In this document: positions 1 to 8,908 of the stretch, piece after piece | How positions within the stretch are numbered: the first letter of the stretch is position 1 | How the letters are laid out: each line of letters opens with the position of its first letter | NCBI GenBank assembly: GCA_028281495.1 | Contig: JANQJU010000044.1 | Location: 1-64,000 of the forward strand | DNA: 64,000 nt | Direction: 5' to 3' | From: SAR324 cluster bacterium | Lineage (GTDB): Bacteria; SAR324; NAC60-12 | Program-made: the position numbers and the translations under genes | The notes under the pieces: model-generated | Database searches by the model: none | The model's input: only the letters and a program-made list of their open reading frames with translations | What the model was told of the DNA's origin: nothing

Positions 1-126
1 CCTCTCGTTTTCAAAAATGAAGGAATGGCACGAACGCGTTTTAAAAATCTTTTTGTGGAATTATAACATCGATTGTCAGTCAAAAATTTAGCACTACCAT
101 TTTTTGTACCTTTGCAGTGCATCAAG

Positions 127-1368
127 CTAAGCAAAAGCCTGCCTTTGTTTGCGGTAAAGTAATCCAATTGAAAACATCATTAGACACAAGAGGGGAAGAT
201 TCAAAACATTTAGCGTAAACCAGCCCGCTGTAAAGATGAGTTGACCTGCAAACAACGAAGCCAAAGCTTGCACACCAAAAACAATAAAATCATTAATGGC
301 CTGAGCTTTGAATCGTTCTTCCGGACGATACGTTTCTGTGAGTAAGACCGTTCCGCCGATAAACAGAAAATTCCATCCTATTCCGAGTAAAACGAGTGCC
401 CACCAAAAACCCATAAAACTTGGTTCGAACCAAGCAAGTAGTATACAAATTAAAAAGCATACCACGCCAATCGTCATCACTTGTAAAACCCCCCACCTTT
501 TAATGAGTTGTCCAGTAAATAGAGAAGGGAGAAACATTCCGACAAAGTGGCTCTGAATCACAAATGTTGTGTCATCCAGAGAAAATCCGCAGATATCATG
601 CATATTAATGGGGGTGGCAGTCATGATGAGGCTCATCACTCCAAAGGCAATCGCTCCTGCCATTACAGCAACCACGTAAATTGGCTGCGTAACTATTTTA
701 ATCAGTGGGCGAGAATGGTCTACCGATCTTCGTGCCGATGCTGTATCCGTATCTTGAAAAAAGAAAAAGAGCAGAACTGCATTAAGAACATATAATATTG
801 CTAACCCAATAAACGAGCCTGCATAGGGAATGTTTACAAACCAGTCCCTAGTTTGTTTTCCCAATTCCGGTCCTAAAAACCCGGCAACTATTCCCCCCAA
901 AAGAACTAAAGAAACCGCTTTACTGGTAAATTGAGAGTCTACACTTTCTGCTGCTGCGAAACGATATTGCTGTGTGAATGCTAAGTTGGCTCCGATAACT
1001 GCCATAGCTACGCAGAAAAGCCAAAAATTCTCTATTATGATGGTATAGGTTGCACCCAAACAAGCTATTGAACTAACAAGGGTAGCTCCAATAAAGCCTT
1101 TCTTTCTTCCCCAACGTTTCATAATTAGGGATGCAGGAATGGTTGAAGCGGCTACTCCAATAATCATCACAGACAGAGGTAACGTCGACCACGTTGGATC
1201 TGGAGCTAACCGACTACCAATAAAACTCCCTACGAGAACGACTAAAGGGCCACCAGAGGCGGAAAGCGCATGGCAAAGCCCGAGTGGTAGTACCTTTCTG
1301 AACTCTTTCAAATCCAACTCCAGAAACGAATCTCTATTTCTTACGACGATTGATAAAAGCGGCCCCAT
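127..1368 (-). CDS. MFS transporter (probable drug/metabolite exporter)
   Basis: This 413-residue integral membrane protein is predicted to move a small molecule across the inner membrane using the proton gradient. It has about twelve hydrophobic segments, and the loop after the second contains the MFS-type motif KRWGRKKGF (about residues 84-92). The segment order and length are normal for the major facilitator superfamily. The substrate cannot be read from the sequence. It is the last gene of a minus-strand run with ribF, the radical SAM gene, the LON-domain gene and a small membrane ORF. Its ATG lies inside the end of that small ORF (35-bp overlap), which suggests translational coupling. 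No terminator was seen in the 126 bases beyond its stop. Confidence 0.85.
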   Translation of the reverse strand: MGPLLSIVVRNRDSFLELDLKEFRKVLPLGLCHALSASGGPLVVLVGSFIGSRLAPDPTWSTLPLSVMIIGVAASTIPASLIMKRWGRKKGFIGATLVSSIACLGATYTIIIENFWLFCVAMAVIGANLAFTQQYRFAAAESVDSQFTSKAVSLVLLGGIVAGFLGPELGKQTRDWFVNIPYAGSFIGLAILYVLNAVLLFFFFQDTDTASARRSVDHSRPLIKIVTQPIYVVAVMAGAIAFGVMSLIMTATPINMHDICGFSLDDTTFVIQSHFVGMFLPSLFTGQLIKRWGVLQVMTIGVVCFLICILLAWFEPSFMGFWWALVLLGIGWNFLFIGGTVLLTETYRPEERFKAQAINDFIVFGVQALASLFAGQLIFTAGWFTLNVLNLPLLCLMMFSIGLLYRKQRQAFA

Positions 1369-1495
1369 AAACTAGGCCAAAAACGGAAAGCCCAAGAATG
1401 ATTTGTTCCGTTGTGTAGCGGCCTTCGCGGAGATTCTCATCCAAAAGGAACCACCCAACTAGCCCTATCGCTAATGCAAGTATTACAGGTCTCAT
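1334..1495 (-). CDS. Small membrane peptide (53 aa)
   Basis: This short frame starts with MRPVILALAIGLVGWFLLDE and ends in the basic tail INRRKK. It has two hydrophobic stretches (about residues 3-18 and 31-47) separated by a charged turn, so it is probably a two-pass or hairpin membrane peptide. It sits 9 bp after the LON-domain gene and overlaps the start of the MFS gene, which fits a co-transcribed accessory subunit. No strong ribosome-binding site is visible, and I recognise no family. The reality of the gene rests on operon position and composition only. Confidence 0.5.
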   Translation of the reverse strand: MRPVILALAIGLVGWFLLDENLREGRYTTEQIILGLSVFGLVYGAAFINRRKK

Positions 1496-1504
1496 ACAAT
1501 TTAA

Positions 1505-2134
1505 TTAGTTGACCACATCAGGATGATTCCCTGCCAAATTGTCCAAGGAAGCCATTTGTAGAAGAGTAATTAGATCGTGCCACCGAGTGGTGATATCGTG
1601 GGATTCTAAAAGTGTCTGTTTTTCAAAACCAGGAAATTCTAGATTCATGGCGAGAATATTGACTAGATGATGAATAGGGATCATTTCGAGTTTTTCCCAA
1701 TCGACTTGCAGACTACGTTGATCTAAATATTGTCGAAAAGCAGTATAGAGAGGATCTTTTTCAAGGTGGGGTTCTTCTTCTTCTAAATCATGTAGAAAAG
1801 GAAGGTAATTGACAGTTGCTTGGCGGTACAATTTTTCTGATGAAATCTCTTCTTCCACTTTGAATCGCACAATACCTTGTAGTCGAATGAGATAATTGCC
1901 GTTAGGTAGGCGCTTATTGAGGTCAATTTTCCCAAGCCCTCCTATTGTATAAAGAGAAGCTACATCTTCATCTTGCGGCTGGATCATCCCAATATATGCT
2001 TTTGTATCTGTGACATCTTCCACCATTTGCCGGTAACGCGGTTCAAAAATATGCAATGGCAGAATACTACCCGGAAGTAAGATGACTTCCCGTAATGGAA
2101 AAATAGGGATTGTTTGAGGCAATTCCAAAGTCAT
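1505..2134 (-). CDS. LON substrate-binding-domain protein
   Basis: A 209-residue stand-alone version of the N-terminal domain of Lon protease. The opening PIFPLREVILLPGSILPLHIFEPRYRQM-type segment (residues 10-37) is the family hallmark, followed by the GMIQPQ and GGLGKI strands near residues 49-68. No ATPase or protease domain is present, so it is not Lon itself. Such proteins are common in bacteria and their role is poorly defined; substrate or peptide binding is assumed. The start codon overlaps the stop of the upstream radical SAM gene (ATGA), so the two are translationally coupled. Confidence 0.85.
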   Translation of the reverse strand: MTLELPQTIPIFPLREVILLPGSILPLHIFEPRYRQMVEDVTDTKAYIGMIQPQDEDVASLYTIGGLGKIDLNKRLPNGNYLIRLQGIVRFKVEEEISSEKLYRQATVNYLPFLHDLEEEEPHLEKDPLYTAFRQYLDQRSLQVDWEKLEMIPIHHLVNILAMNLEFPGFEKQTLLESHDITTRWHDLITLLQMASLDNLAGNHPDVVN

Positions 2135-3261
2135 ACATCACAACCTGCAACGGATTGTTGTTGAAAACCGCGAGCAATCAAAAGATCTAACTCATCATCA
2201 TCCTTGGGTAGCCGGGGCATCGTTCGTTGCCAAACCGGTGGTTTTTCCATGCACAGATAGGTAGTTACTTGTGGAGCCAACTTTTTAAGCTTTCGCTGTA
2301 CGACATAATACATACGTTGGCGGACTTTTTTTAAATAACGCATTTTCCCGTCTTCTCCTTTAATGAACTCTCCTAGAAAAATTCTACTTTTAGGAAAACG
2401 GGATTCCACAATCGACTTGAGCTTAGGGATATAACGCAAACTTCCTAAACTAATCCAAGCAATTTTTTCTGGTGGAACAGCTGCAATCAATTGCTCGACC
2501 AATTCCGTATAACCGGCCTCCCAGCCATCGTAATGAATCATTGGATCAATATGAAATGCGACCCTATAACCAGCCTGCGAGACACGGTAGGCAGCTTCTA
2601 AACGTTCATTAAGACGAGCTGTTTTAAACTCTTCATGTGCCACAATATAGGAAGGGTTGACAGACCAAGAAACCACAGTCTTTCCATTATGCGGAAGATC
2701 CAAAAGGTGGTCAATATAATTGGATTTAGTTTTTAGCTCTAAAATTGCATTCGGCAATTTACCAAAAAAAGGAATCACATGTTTATTGATGTTTAATAAC
2801 GGATCCAACGCTAAGCTATCTGAATGCTCTCCTGTTCCCACTCGAAATAAACGTTGTGGTTGCGATAAAACTCGTTCACGAACTTGTTCCAAAATTTCAT
2901 TCACGTTCGCATGAACAGTTGTTACAGGTTTGTTAAGAAATGCTTGCAAAATACAGTAGGTACATTCCAAAGGGCAATTTTCCACGAAGTCAATAGTAAA
3001 ATAGTTACAACAGACTGCTCCTTCTGTTGTGCCTGGGCAGGGTTTGAAGGATATTCCTGGAAAATATTTTAGATGTAGTGTTTTTTTCCCCTTGCTTAGT
3101 GGATTTTTAGCAGGGTCTGGATGAGATTCATCTCGATGCCATGCATAGCTTTCCACAACTTCATAAGGTACAGATGGAAATTTCTGCAAAATTTCTTGGG
3201 TGAACTGCTCTCGGCAGACGGCTTGATCAACAATGATGCGTTCTGGCGTATAAAGAAGCAT
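2131..3261 (-). CDS. Spore-photolyase-like (SPL family) radical SAM protein
   Basis: A 376-residue radical S-adenosylmethionine enzyme. The cluster-binding motif C-x3-C-x2-C is at Cys96, Cys100 and Cys103 (NCPLECTYC). The segments VGTGEHSDSLALDP, SWSVNPSYI and VAFHIDPMIHYDGWE match the spore photoproduct lyase family. SplB of spore formers repairs thymine dimers, but many homologues occur in bacteria with no spores and have unknown substrates. Nothing in this window suggests sporulation. It lies 5 bp downstream of ribF and overlaps the LON-domain gene, so the three are probably one transcript. DNA-photoproduct repair is possible but unproven. Confidence 0.85.
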   Translation of the reverse strand: MLLYTPERIIVDQAVCREQFTQEILQKFPSVPYEVVESYAWHRDESHPDPAKNPLSKGKKTLHLKYFPGISFKPCPGTTEGAVCCNYFTIDFVENCPLECTYCILQAFLNKPVTTVHANVNEILEQVRERVLSQPQRLFRVGTGEHSDSLALDPLLNINKHVIPFFGKLPNAILELKTKSNYIDHLLDLPHNGKTVVSWSVNPSYIVAHEEFKTARLNERLEAAYRVSQAGYRVAFHIDPMIHYDGWEAGYTELVEQLIAAVPPEKIAWISLGSLRYIPKLKSIVESRFPKSRIFLGEFIKGEDGKMRYLKKVRQRMYYVVQRKLKKLAPQVTTYLCMEKPPVWQRTMPRLPKDDDELDLLIARGFQQQSVAGCDV

Positions 3262-3266
3262 AATTA

Positions 3267-4190
3267 TTATACTGATTGCAGGTAAGATTGAGCATTATCA
3301 AGATCGATTTGAATCTGCTGTTTTAGAGCTTTTAATCCGGAAAATTTCTTTTCTTCACGTAGTTTTTTCAACGGCCACACTTCAATCAATTCTCCATAGA
3401 TATCTTCAGAAAAATCAAAGATGTACGTTTCTACCGTGGGATCAGTCTTATTAAAAGTAGGACGAATTCCAACGTTTGTTACTCCATAATATCGACGACC
3501 TAGTACTTGAACTTCTGTGACATAAACGCCGTACCCCAAAGGAATTGCAAACGGAAAACTGAGATTTGCAGTCGGAAATCCAATAGTGCGTCCGCGTTGG
3601 TCTCCTTTTTTGACCTCTGCATATAAACTATACTTTCTTCCCAAATAGTTTGGTATTTCCTGGAAGCGGTTATTAGCAATCAATTGACGAATCAATGAAC
3701 TACTTACAGTCTTTTGATGGACTTCAATGGGGTGGATCACTTCCATGTCAAAAAAATGGTCACGACTGAAGGATTCCAAGAAATCGGCATTGCCTGCGCG
3801 ATTTTTCCCAAAATGAAAATCGTAACCAATAACCAGCTTAGATAAATTAAACTGTTCGATCAAAAATTTATGAGCAAAGTTTTCCGGTGATAACTGTGAG
3901 AATTCTTTAGTGAACTGAATAATATAGACAGCATCCAACCCATTTTCTTGGAGCAAACGTTGTTGCAATTGAGCGGTACAAATTTTTTCCAATTTTTTTT
4001 GTGGATGCAAGACTTCTTGAGGATGTGGATCAAAAGTGACCAATGCGCTTACACAACCACGCTGTTTCGCATCATTAACAACTTTTCGAATCAGCGCTTG
4101 ATGACCTAGATGAACGCCGTCAAAATTACCAATGGTCACTACTGTTGGAGGGTTCTGAAGAGGACTTTGCTGAAATTTTATTACTTCCAT
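3267..4190 (-). CDS. ribF: Bifunctional riboflavin kinase / FAD synthetase
   Basis: This cytoplasmic enzyme phosphorylates riboflavin to FMN and adenylates FMN to FAD. The N-terminal nucleotidyltransferase domain shows GNFDGVHLGHQ (about residues 22-32), with the HxGH-like motif. The C-terminal kinase domain shows GRTIGFPTANL (about residues 200-210) and the NVGIRPTF strand. The length of 307 residues is normal for the bacterial bifunctional form. It heads a compact minus-strand run followed by the SPL radical SAM gene after 5 bp. A 128-bp gap separates it from hemB upstream, where its own promoter could lie; no clear promoter was seen. Confidence 0.95.
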   Translation of the reverse strand: MEVIKFQQSPLQNPPTVVTIGNFDGVHLGHQALIRKVVNDAKQRGCVSALVTFDPHPQEVLHPQKKLEKICTAQLQQRLLQENGLDAVYIIQFTKEFSQLSPENFAHKFLIEQFNLSKLVIGYDFHFGKNRAGNADFLESFSRDHFFDMEVIHPIEVHQKTVSSSLIRQLIANNRFQEIPNYLGRKYSLYAEVKKGDQRGRTIGFPTANLSFPFAIPLGYGVYVTEVQVLGRRYYGVTNVGIRPTFNKTDPTVETYIFDFSEDIYGELIEVWPLKKLREEKKFSGLKALKQQIQIDLDNAQSYLQSV

Positions 4191-4318
4191 AAGTTGATTC
4201 GACCCGGAACATCAATGCTGTCTGGAGATTTGTTGGACACTTGGCATCTCGTACTTGCGGACTTGACCTTCAGGTTTCCGCCAAAGAAAAAGTTGCCTAT
4301 GAAACGCTTCCTCAATTT

Positions 4319-5314
4319 TTATGAGAAACGTCCAAAATCACGCTTGAGAGTTTGGGCTGCGTCTTTTGCAAAGTAAGTCAAAATCATATCTGCGCCAGCG
4401 CGTCTTATCGAAAGCAAGACTTCCATCATGGCTCTCTCCTGATCAACCCAACCTTTTTCTGCGGCTGCCATAATCATAGCATACTCCCCAGAGACGTTAT
4501 AAGCTGCAATGGGAGCATCAAACTCAGATTTAGCTCGTGCTATGACATCTAAGTAGGCCAATGCTGGTTTAACCATCACAATATCGGCACCTTCAGCAAG
4601 ATCTAGCTCGATTTCTCGCATCGCCTCACGAACATTCGCTGGATCCATTTGGTAGGTTTTTTTATCTCCTGTTTTAGGAGCAGAATCTAAGGCCCCTCGG
4701 AAAGGACCATAGAAACACGAAGCATATTTTGCAGAGTAGGCCAAGATACTGACATTTGAAAATCCGGATTCATCCAATGCTTCTCGGATCGCTCCTACAC
4801 GACCATCCATCATATCGGAAGGAGCGACCCAGCTCACACCTGCCTCAGCATGGGAGACAGCCATTTTACAGAGAATCTCGACGGTTTCGTCATTTACGAT
4901 TTCATTGTCAATCACGATTCCATCATGACCATGATTTGTATAGGGATCCAATGCAATGTCAGTCTGAATGCAAAGCTCTGGCAGTTCATTTTTTAAAGTT
5001 CGAACGGCCCTTTGGATTAATCCATTAGAATCATATGCTTTGGTTGCTTCATCATCTTTTTCGACAGAATAGCCAAAAAGATTCACTGCCCCAATGCCGA
5101 GGCGTAAGCAAGCCTCGCATTCTTTAAGAAGCTCATCAATTGACAGCCGATTCTGCCCAGGCATAGTTGTAATAGGATCGCGAACATGCTCCCCTTCTGC
5201 AACAAACATGGGATATATGAAATGGCCAGGATGTAAAGAAGTCTCTCTTGCCAATCCTCGAATAGCAGAAGTTTGACGTAGTCGTCTCGGACGGTGTGTA
5301 AGATACATAGCCAT
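4319..5314 (-). CDS. hemB: Porphobilinogen synthase (delta-aminolevulinate dehydratase)
   Basis: This enzyme condenses two 5-aminolevulinate molecules to porphobilinogen in haem biosynthesis. Schiff-base lysines are visible in AYSAKYAS and VMVKPALAYLD. The metal-site region reads DIALDPYTNHGHDG, with aspartates and alanine where zinc-type enzymes have cysteines, so this is the zinc-independent, Mg-responsive class. The frame is open 26 codons upstream to 5392, but the conserved protein begins at MAMYLTHRPRRLR, so 5314 was chosen (331 residues); the next ATG, two codons later, is also possible. It lies downstream of the FlgO/FGE-like gene and may be read through from it. Confidence 0.93.
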   Translation of the reverse strand: MAMYLTHRPRRLRQTSAIRGLARETSLHPGHFIYPMFVAEGEHVRDPITTMPGQNRLSIDELLKECEACLRLGIGAVNLFGYSVEKDDEATKAYDSNGLIQRAVRTLKNELPELCIQTDIALDPYTNHGHDGIVIDNEIVNDETVEILCKMAVSHAEAGVSWVAPSDMMDGRVGAIREALDESGFSNVSILAYSAKYASCFYGPFRGALDSAPKTGDKKTYQMDPANVREAMREIELDLAEGADIVMVKPALAYLDVIARAKSEFDAPIAAYNVSGEYAMIMAAAEKGWVDQERAMMEVLLSIRRAGADMILTYFAKDAAQTLKRDFGRFS

Positions 5315-5424
5315 ATTCTTAAAAGAAGGAATAAACTTGGAATAAAGCCATTCACTTGAACTAGCTAGGGATACAGGAATGTAACGACACACTAAAAAAG
5401 ATACAAGCGAATCTCGGGAAGAGC

Positions 5425-6990
5425 TTACTGGTCTGCTGCGCAGCGCACACCAACATGGCTAGCTTTGGTGCTTGGAGGAAATAATTGTCCTTGTTTTATT
5501 TGTCTAGGCTCAGATTGATCCTTCCAAGACCCTCCTAAGACATGATACTGATCATTTTCGAAAGAACTCGTCCATTCACTAACATTTCCTAACGCGTTTA
5601 ATAGACCAAATGGAGATGAGGTTGTGAGAAAGGAATCTACCGGAGCGACTTGCTCAAAGTTGTCTGAATCACCTTCAAAGTTGGCAAGGGCCTTACCTAA
5701 AAATCCTCCATCGGGATCATCATCTCCCCAAGGATAAGGAGAATCTGTCGAGCCGTATGCAGCATAGAGCCACTCTGGTTTTGTTGGCAAACGCTTTTTC
5801 TGCCATTCACAGTATGCCTTTGCTTGATTCCAGGTAATGTCTGTAACGGGGTGCTTTTTATAAATCTCACCTAGCTTTGGCAACCCGCTTGCGACCAAAT
5901 AATCATCATAGTGTTTAACGGAAGTTTCCGCACGGTCTATATAATAAGGTTTCAAGCCTGATTCATGAGGAGGTTGGATATGTACTGTTGTAGGATACTT
6001 TTGCGGGATCACTATTTGCTTTGCTATCTCCACATTGCTGCAATTGTTAAACTCGGAAAAACTATCCTGATAAAGTACCGTTTTTTCTGATACCAATTCA
6101 ACTTGATAGATACAATGAGGACTATCTCTTTGATTTAATCCTCTATTTTTAAATTCCCATGCTAATCTGTTGTCAGATTTTGTGAGTAAATCATTGATTT
6201 GAACTCTAACTGTGCTGCCAGATAAAAAACTTTCAATAAAGGATTCTTCTGCTGCTATAGGTTTTAGCGATTTCCCGTTTATAGTAATGTCAAATTCAGA
6301 CCACAAGCTATACTCATAAACGACAAATAAATCTTTGGTTTTATTGCTCTGAGTAGGGAGTGGTCCACTTTGGATAATAACAGACATTTTAGGTGCAGAT
6401 AGTGGGGCAAGTAAAGAAACAGGAATCGATTCTTTACTGATTTTTATATTCCCTGTGTATAAAGGTTCACCGGATTGCGAATCTGTCAAAGTCAAAGACA
6501 AACGAGTATATTTTAGCTCTGGGAATTCACGAAAATTGCCCGTTACAACCCAGTCTGCTCTTATACGTCTGCCATCTTCCAAGGCTTTTTTAGTAGAAAA
6601 ACGTTGGTCGTTACCCCACTCAGCTTTCAGCTCTTCGATTTGATAAGGTGGGATCGTTGGATAGCTTTTGTTGCGAATTAGAACTTGTGAAAGCAAGTCT
6701 TCCCACTCTTCGCTCAGTTTCCAGCGGGTTCCACTATCCTTATGCACAATAGCAAGAACTGCAATTTTTTGGTCGGCATTTTTGAACTCTGTCTTCAGCT
6801 CTGCCGCCATTGTATCGACAAACTGCTCTAGTGCAGTCTCTGCATCGGGAATGGTCTGTCCAAAAGACATCGAAGCTAGCAAAAAACAAATGCAAGAGAA
6901 TATAGAAGCGAAGACAATTCTGAGCTGTTTCAAGTGTGCCAAAGGGGAAATAGGAGAAGGAAGGAGTGCGAGGAGCTGTTCTCCTCGCAT
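5425..6990 (-). CDS. Exported FlgO/CsgG-like + formylglycine-generating-enzyme-fold protein
   Basis: A 521-residue protein with an N-terminal signal segment (hydrophobic core about residues 23-42, then SFGQ). Residues about 50-180 resemble the FlgO/CsgG-type outer-membrane assembly fold (KIAVLAIVHKDSG, LEDGRRIRADWVVTGNF). The C-terminal third (about 350-521) is an FGE-sulfatase/SUMF1 domain: PVTDITWNQAKAYCEWQKKR, RLPTKPEWLYAA, NALGNVSEWT, LGGSW and VGVRC. The cysteine pair of true sulfatase-activating enzymes is not evident, so catalysis is doubtful and a binding role is plausible. It follows the porin gene by 37 bp and precedes hemB by 32 bp. The ATG abuts a perfect hairpin and lacks a ribosome-binding site, so the real start may be a downstream TTG. 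Confidence 0.75.
   Translation of the reverse strand: MRGEQLLALLPSPISPLAHLKQLRIVFASIFSCICFLLASMSFGQTIPDAETALEQFVDTMAAELKTEFKNADQKIAVLAIVHKDSGTRWKLSEEWEDLLSQVLIRNKSYPTIPPYQIEELKAEWGNDQRFSTKKALEDGRRIRADWVVTGNFREFPELKYTRLSLTLTDSQSGEPLYTGNIKISKESIPVSLLAPLSAPKMSVIIQSGPLPTQSNKTKDLFVVYEYSLWSEFDITINGKSLKPIAAEESFIESFLSGSTVRVQINDLLTKSDNRLAWEFKNRGLNQRDSPHCIYQVELVSEKTVLYQDSFSEFNNCSNVEIAKQIVIPQKYPTTVHIQPPHESGLKPYYIDRAETSVKHYDDYLVASGLPKLGEIYKKHPVTDITWNQAKAYCEWQKKRLPTKPEWLYAAYGSTDSPYPWGDDDPDGGFLGKALANFEGDSDNFEQVAPVDSFLTTSSPFGLLNALGNVSEWTSSFENDQYHVLGGSWKDQSEPRQIKQGQLFPPSTKASHVGVRCAADQ
6968..6988. other. Hairpin at the start codon of the FlgO/FGE-like gene
   Basis: A perfect 8-bp inverted repeat (GCGAGGAG, 5-base loop, CTCCTCGC) lies directly at the ATG in position 6990-6988. 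In the minus-strand transcript the stem would begin within the start codon. It could limit translation between the porin and this gene, or it could mean that translation starts further in. It has no T-run, so it is not a simple terminator. Confidence 0.5.
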
Positions 6991-7027
6991 GAGTTAGATA
7001 TGCTTATCAGTAGACGTACAAACCAAA

Positions 7028-8104
7028 TTAGTGGCTGAAGCGAGCGCTTACTCCAATATTAAATTGGGTAGTTGTCACATCGTCTCTTTCTTTGTCTTCA
7101 TAGTCTGTCGATTCAGTAATAAATACTGCATGAACACGATAGGTTTTAATACTTCCATCAGGGAAGAATTCAACACCTAAAGAAGTTCCTGTGTGATTTG
7201 TAACATCATCGCCATCTACATTGTGATCATCCGTTGTATATTTGATAAACGGAGCGAACATCTTGGTTTTATAACGAGCCTGGAGAACGATTGTATCCCA
7301 AGTATCTTCCAGAATAGTTGGATCATCTAGACTCTTTTCTGCTGCATTGATTTCGTCATCATACTCTGGGGTTGTTGTGTTGCGAGCTTCTGCTTCAACT
7401 TGAATAGCTTGGACACTCAAGCGTGCTCCAACCGCCCAAGAATTTTCAGTAAAAGCATCCCTTTTATTTTCGCCATCGTCTTGTTCAGCAGAAGGCAAAA
7501 CGGTGAATGACGCGATTGGAGAAATCAAACCGTTTGCAATATCTCCATACCAAGCCAAGTTAAAACCAAGCGTACTTTGATTCGTTTGCTGGAAGGGGCT
7601 ATTAAACAATTGGAACAATACTGTTTGGGAAGCAAAACTAACATGCAAACTAGCACCCGTGTCATAAACAGCCCTCACAGGACCTTCTGAATAATGATAT
7701 TGATCCATACCACTGTAATCATTTTCCCAAGAACCCATTACAGTGAATTGCTTTCCTACTCGCAACTTCAAAGCAGAACTTAATTTGCGGTCCAAATACC
7801 AATATTGCAACATGTCACTAGTGTTGTCGAACTCATTACGTTCAGCAGCACGATTGAATCGGACACGAGCTCGATAACTAGTGGTATCGTTCAATGTACC
7901 TCGAAAATTCATGCGAGCACGAGCTATATTAAATTTAGTAACTTGATCATCCCCATTGGGGTCATCATCGGAATCCCGATCACTGCTGTTGAATTCCAAG
8001 TCGGTTCGGAATTCCAACCCGATGGTGCCTTCATGCGCCATCAAAGGCTCGAAAGCCAACCCGATCATCAAAATGGCTAACAACAATTTTGAGAATAACT
8101 TCAT
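7028..8104 (-). CDS. Outer-membrane porin-like beta-barrel protein
   Basis: A 358-residue exported protein. Residues 1-23 form a signal peptide ending MAHEG. The mature part has alternating polar/hydrophobic strands such as ARARMNFRGTL, TSYRARVRFNRAAE, LKLRVGKQFT and VLQARYKTKMF, and ends in aromatic-rich FNIGVSARFSH. The arrangement resembles phosphate-selective (OprO/OprP-like) or short-chain porins, but the substrate cannot be assigned. The loops are very acidic (SSDRDSDDDPNGDD), suggesting cation binding. The ribosome-binding site is AAGGAGAG, seven bases before ATG. The leader contains several strong hairpins (separate entry). It is the first gene of a probable operon with the FlgO/FGE-like gene. 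Confidence 0.75.
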   Translation of the reverse strand: MKLFSKLLLAILMIGLAFEPLMAHEGTIGLEFRTDLEFNSSDRDSDDDPNGDDQVTKFNIARARMNFRGTLNDTTSYRARVRFNRAAERNEFDNTSDMLQYWYLDRKLSSALKLRVGKQFTVMGSWENDYSGMDQYHYSEGPVRAVYDTGASLHVSFASQTVLFQLFNSPFQQTNQSTLGFNLAWYGDIANGLISPIASFTVLPSAEQDDGENKRDAFTENSWAVGARLSVQAIQVEAEARNTTTPEYDDEINAAEKSLDDPTILEDTWDTIVLQARYKTKMFAPFIKYTTDDHNVDGDDVTNHTGTSLGVEFFPDGSIKTYRVHAVFITESTDYEDKERDDVTTTQFNIGVSARFSH

Positions 8105-8132
8105 ACGAACTCTCCTTCTTAATTGATTTATG

Positions 8133-8231
8133 GTTTCACTTTGCAGTGAAACAACCTAACGCGTTTTGCAAGAACGCACACGATAATGCAGTTACCAGAA
8201 ACCTTCAGACCAAAGTTTGCTGATGTTTCTG
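8133..8231 (-). promoter_or_regulatory. Hairpin-rich leader of the porin gene
   Basis: Three inverted repeats lie in the 130 bases before the porin start. (1) 8133-8152: GTTTCACT, loop TTGC, AGTGAAAC, a perfect 8-bp stem. (2) 8161-8177: GCGTT, 7-base loop, AACGC. (3) 8196-8231: nested stems CAGAAAC/GTTTCTG, TCAG/CTGA and CAAA/TTTG with small bulges, about 15 pairs. None is followed by a T-run. They could form a folded 5' leader RNA, or be operator dyads. No known riboswitch consensus was recognised. Confidence 0.45.
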
Positions 8232-8908
8232 CGTAGGAGGATTTCAGCTTAGCATCCGCTAAAACTTTCTCTCCTTACCTGAAAATTTCATCCAACTAGT
8301 TATCAAATTTGTGACAACCAATCTTCGTCAAATATAACCAAAAGTTGCCTTCACTTTCTGTAATGAAAAACAACACTTGTGCTGCAAAAACATAGAATTG
8401 AAATCACAAGAGACGTGATCAATACCAATCAAGAGAAAACGATAATAATCACGAACTTGAAAAGTAATATTATATGTCAAGCCATATAACATCACTGATT
8501 TACCCTCTTTAATAACAACCTTCTATACTGCTTGTTTACTAAAAATAAAGGGCATTTTTATATGAGATCAGACATTGCTTGTCAATCTAAAAAAATTAAC
8601 TATATCGGTAGAAAATCAACATTTTGCTCAAATCTTCGGCAACTTTTGCTCAATTGCTTTAAATTCGAGCAAAGCATGATTCATAAGTTCCATGTTTTAA
8701 CACACGCCCCCAGCGTCAACGAGTATTTTAAAATTTCCTCGTTCATCTGAGCCAAATTTTGCACGATATATACCAATCGATTATGAGCCTTTTATGAGAT
8801 GGTAATTAGCAGACAATTAGGAGTGCGATGCCAGAAATTTATAGTCAGTTCAAACTGAGTTACCATTATATAGGCATCTGCTTATAAAAGGTGGTAAATC
8901 ATCTCACG
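8232..8908. other. AT-rich gene-free stretch upstream of the porin
   Basis: About 680 AT-rich bases between rodA and the porin leader. A 72-codon plus-strand frame (8532-8750) starts with TTG, has no ribosome-binding site and biased low-complexity composition, and is not accepted as a gene. On the minus strand a TTGACA-like hexamer occurs near 8480 with a TATAAT-like hexamer overlapping it, but spacing does not support a standard promoter. No RNA gene was recognised. Confidence 0.5.

Noticed and set aside
421..440. T-arm-like GGTTCGAACC sequence suggesting a tRNA
   Set aside because: Lies inside the MFS coding sequence and no cloverleaf can be built around it.
2131..3261. Evidence for sporulation
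   Set aside because: The only hint is the SPL-like gene; no spore gene is present and the rest of the window is clearly Gram-negative.
8532..8750. 72-codon plus-strand frame in the porin-rodA gap
   Set aside because: Starts with TTG, lacks a ribosome-binding site, AT-rich composition without domain or membrane pattern.
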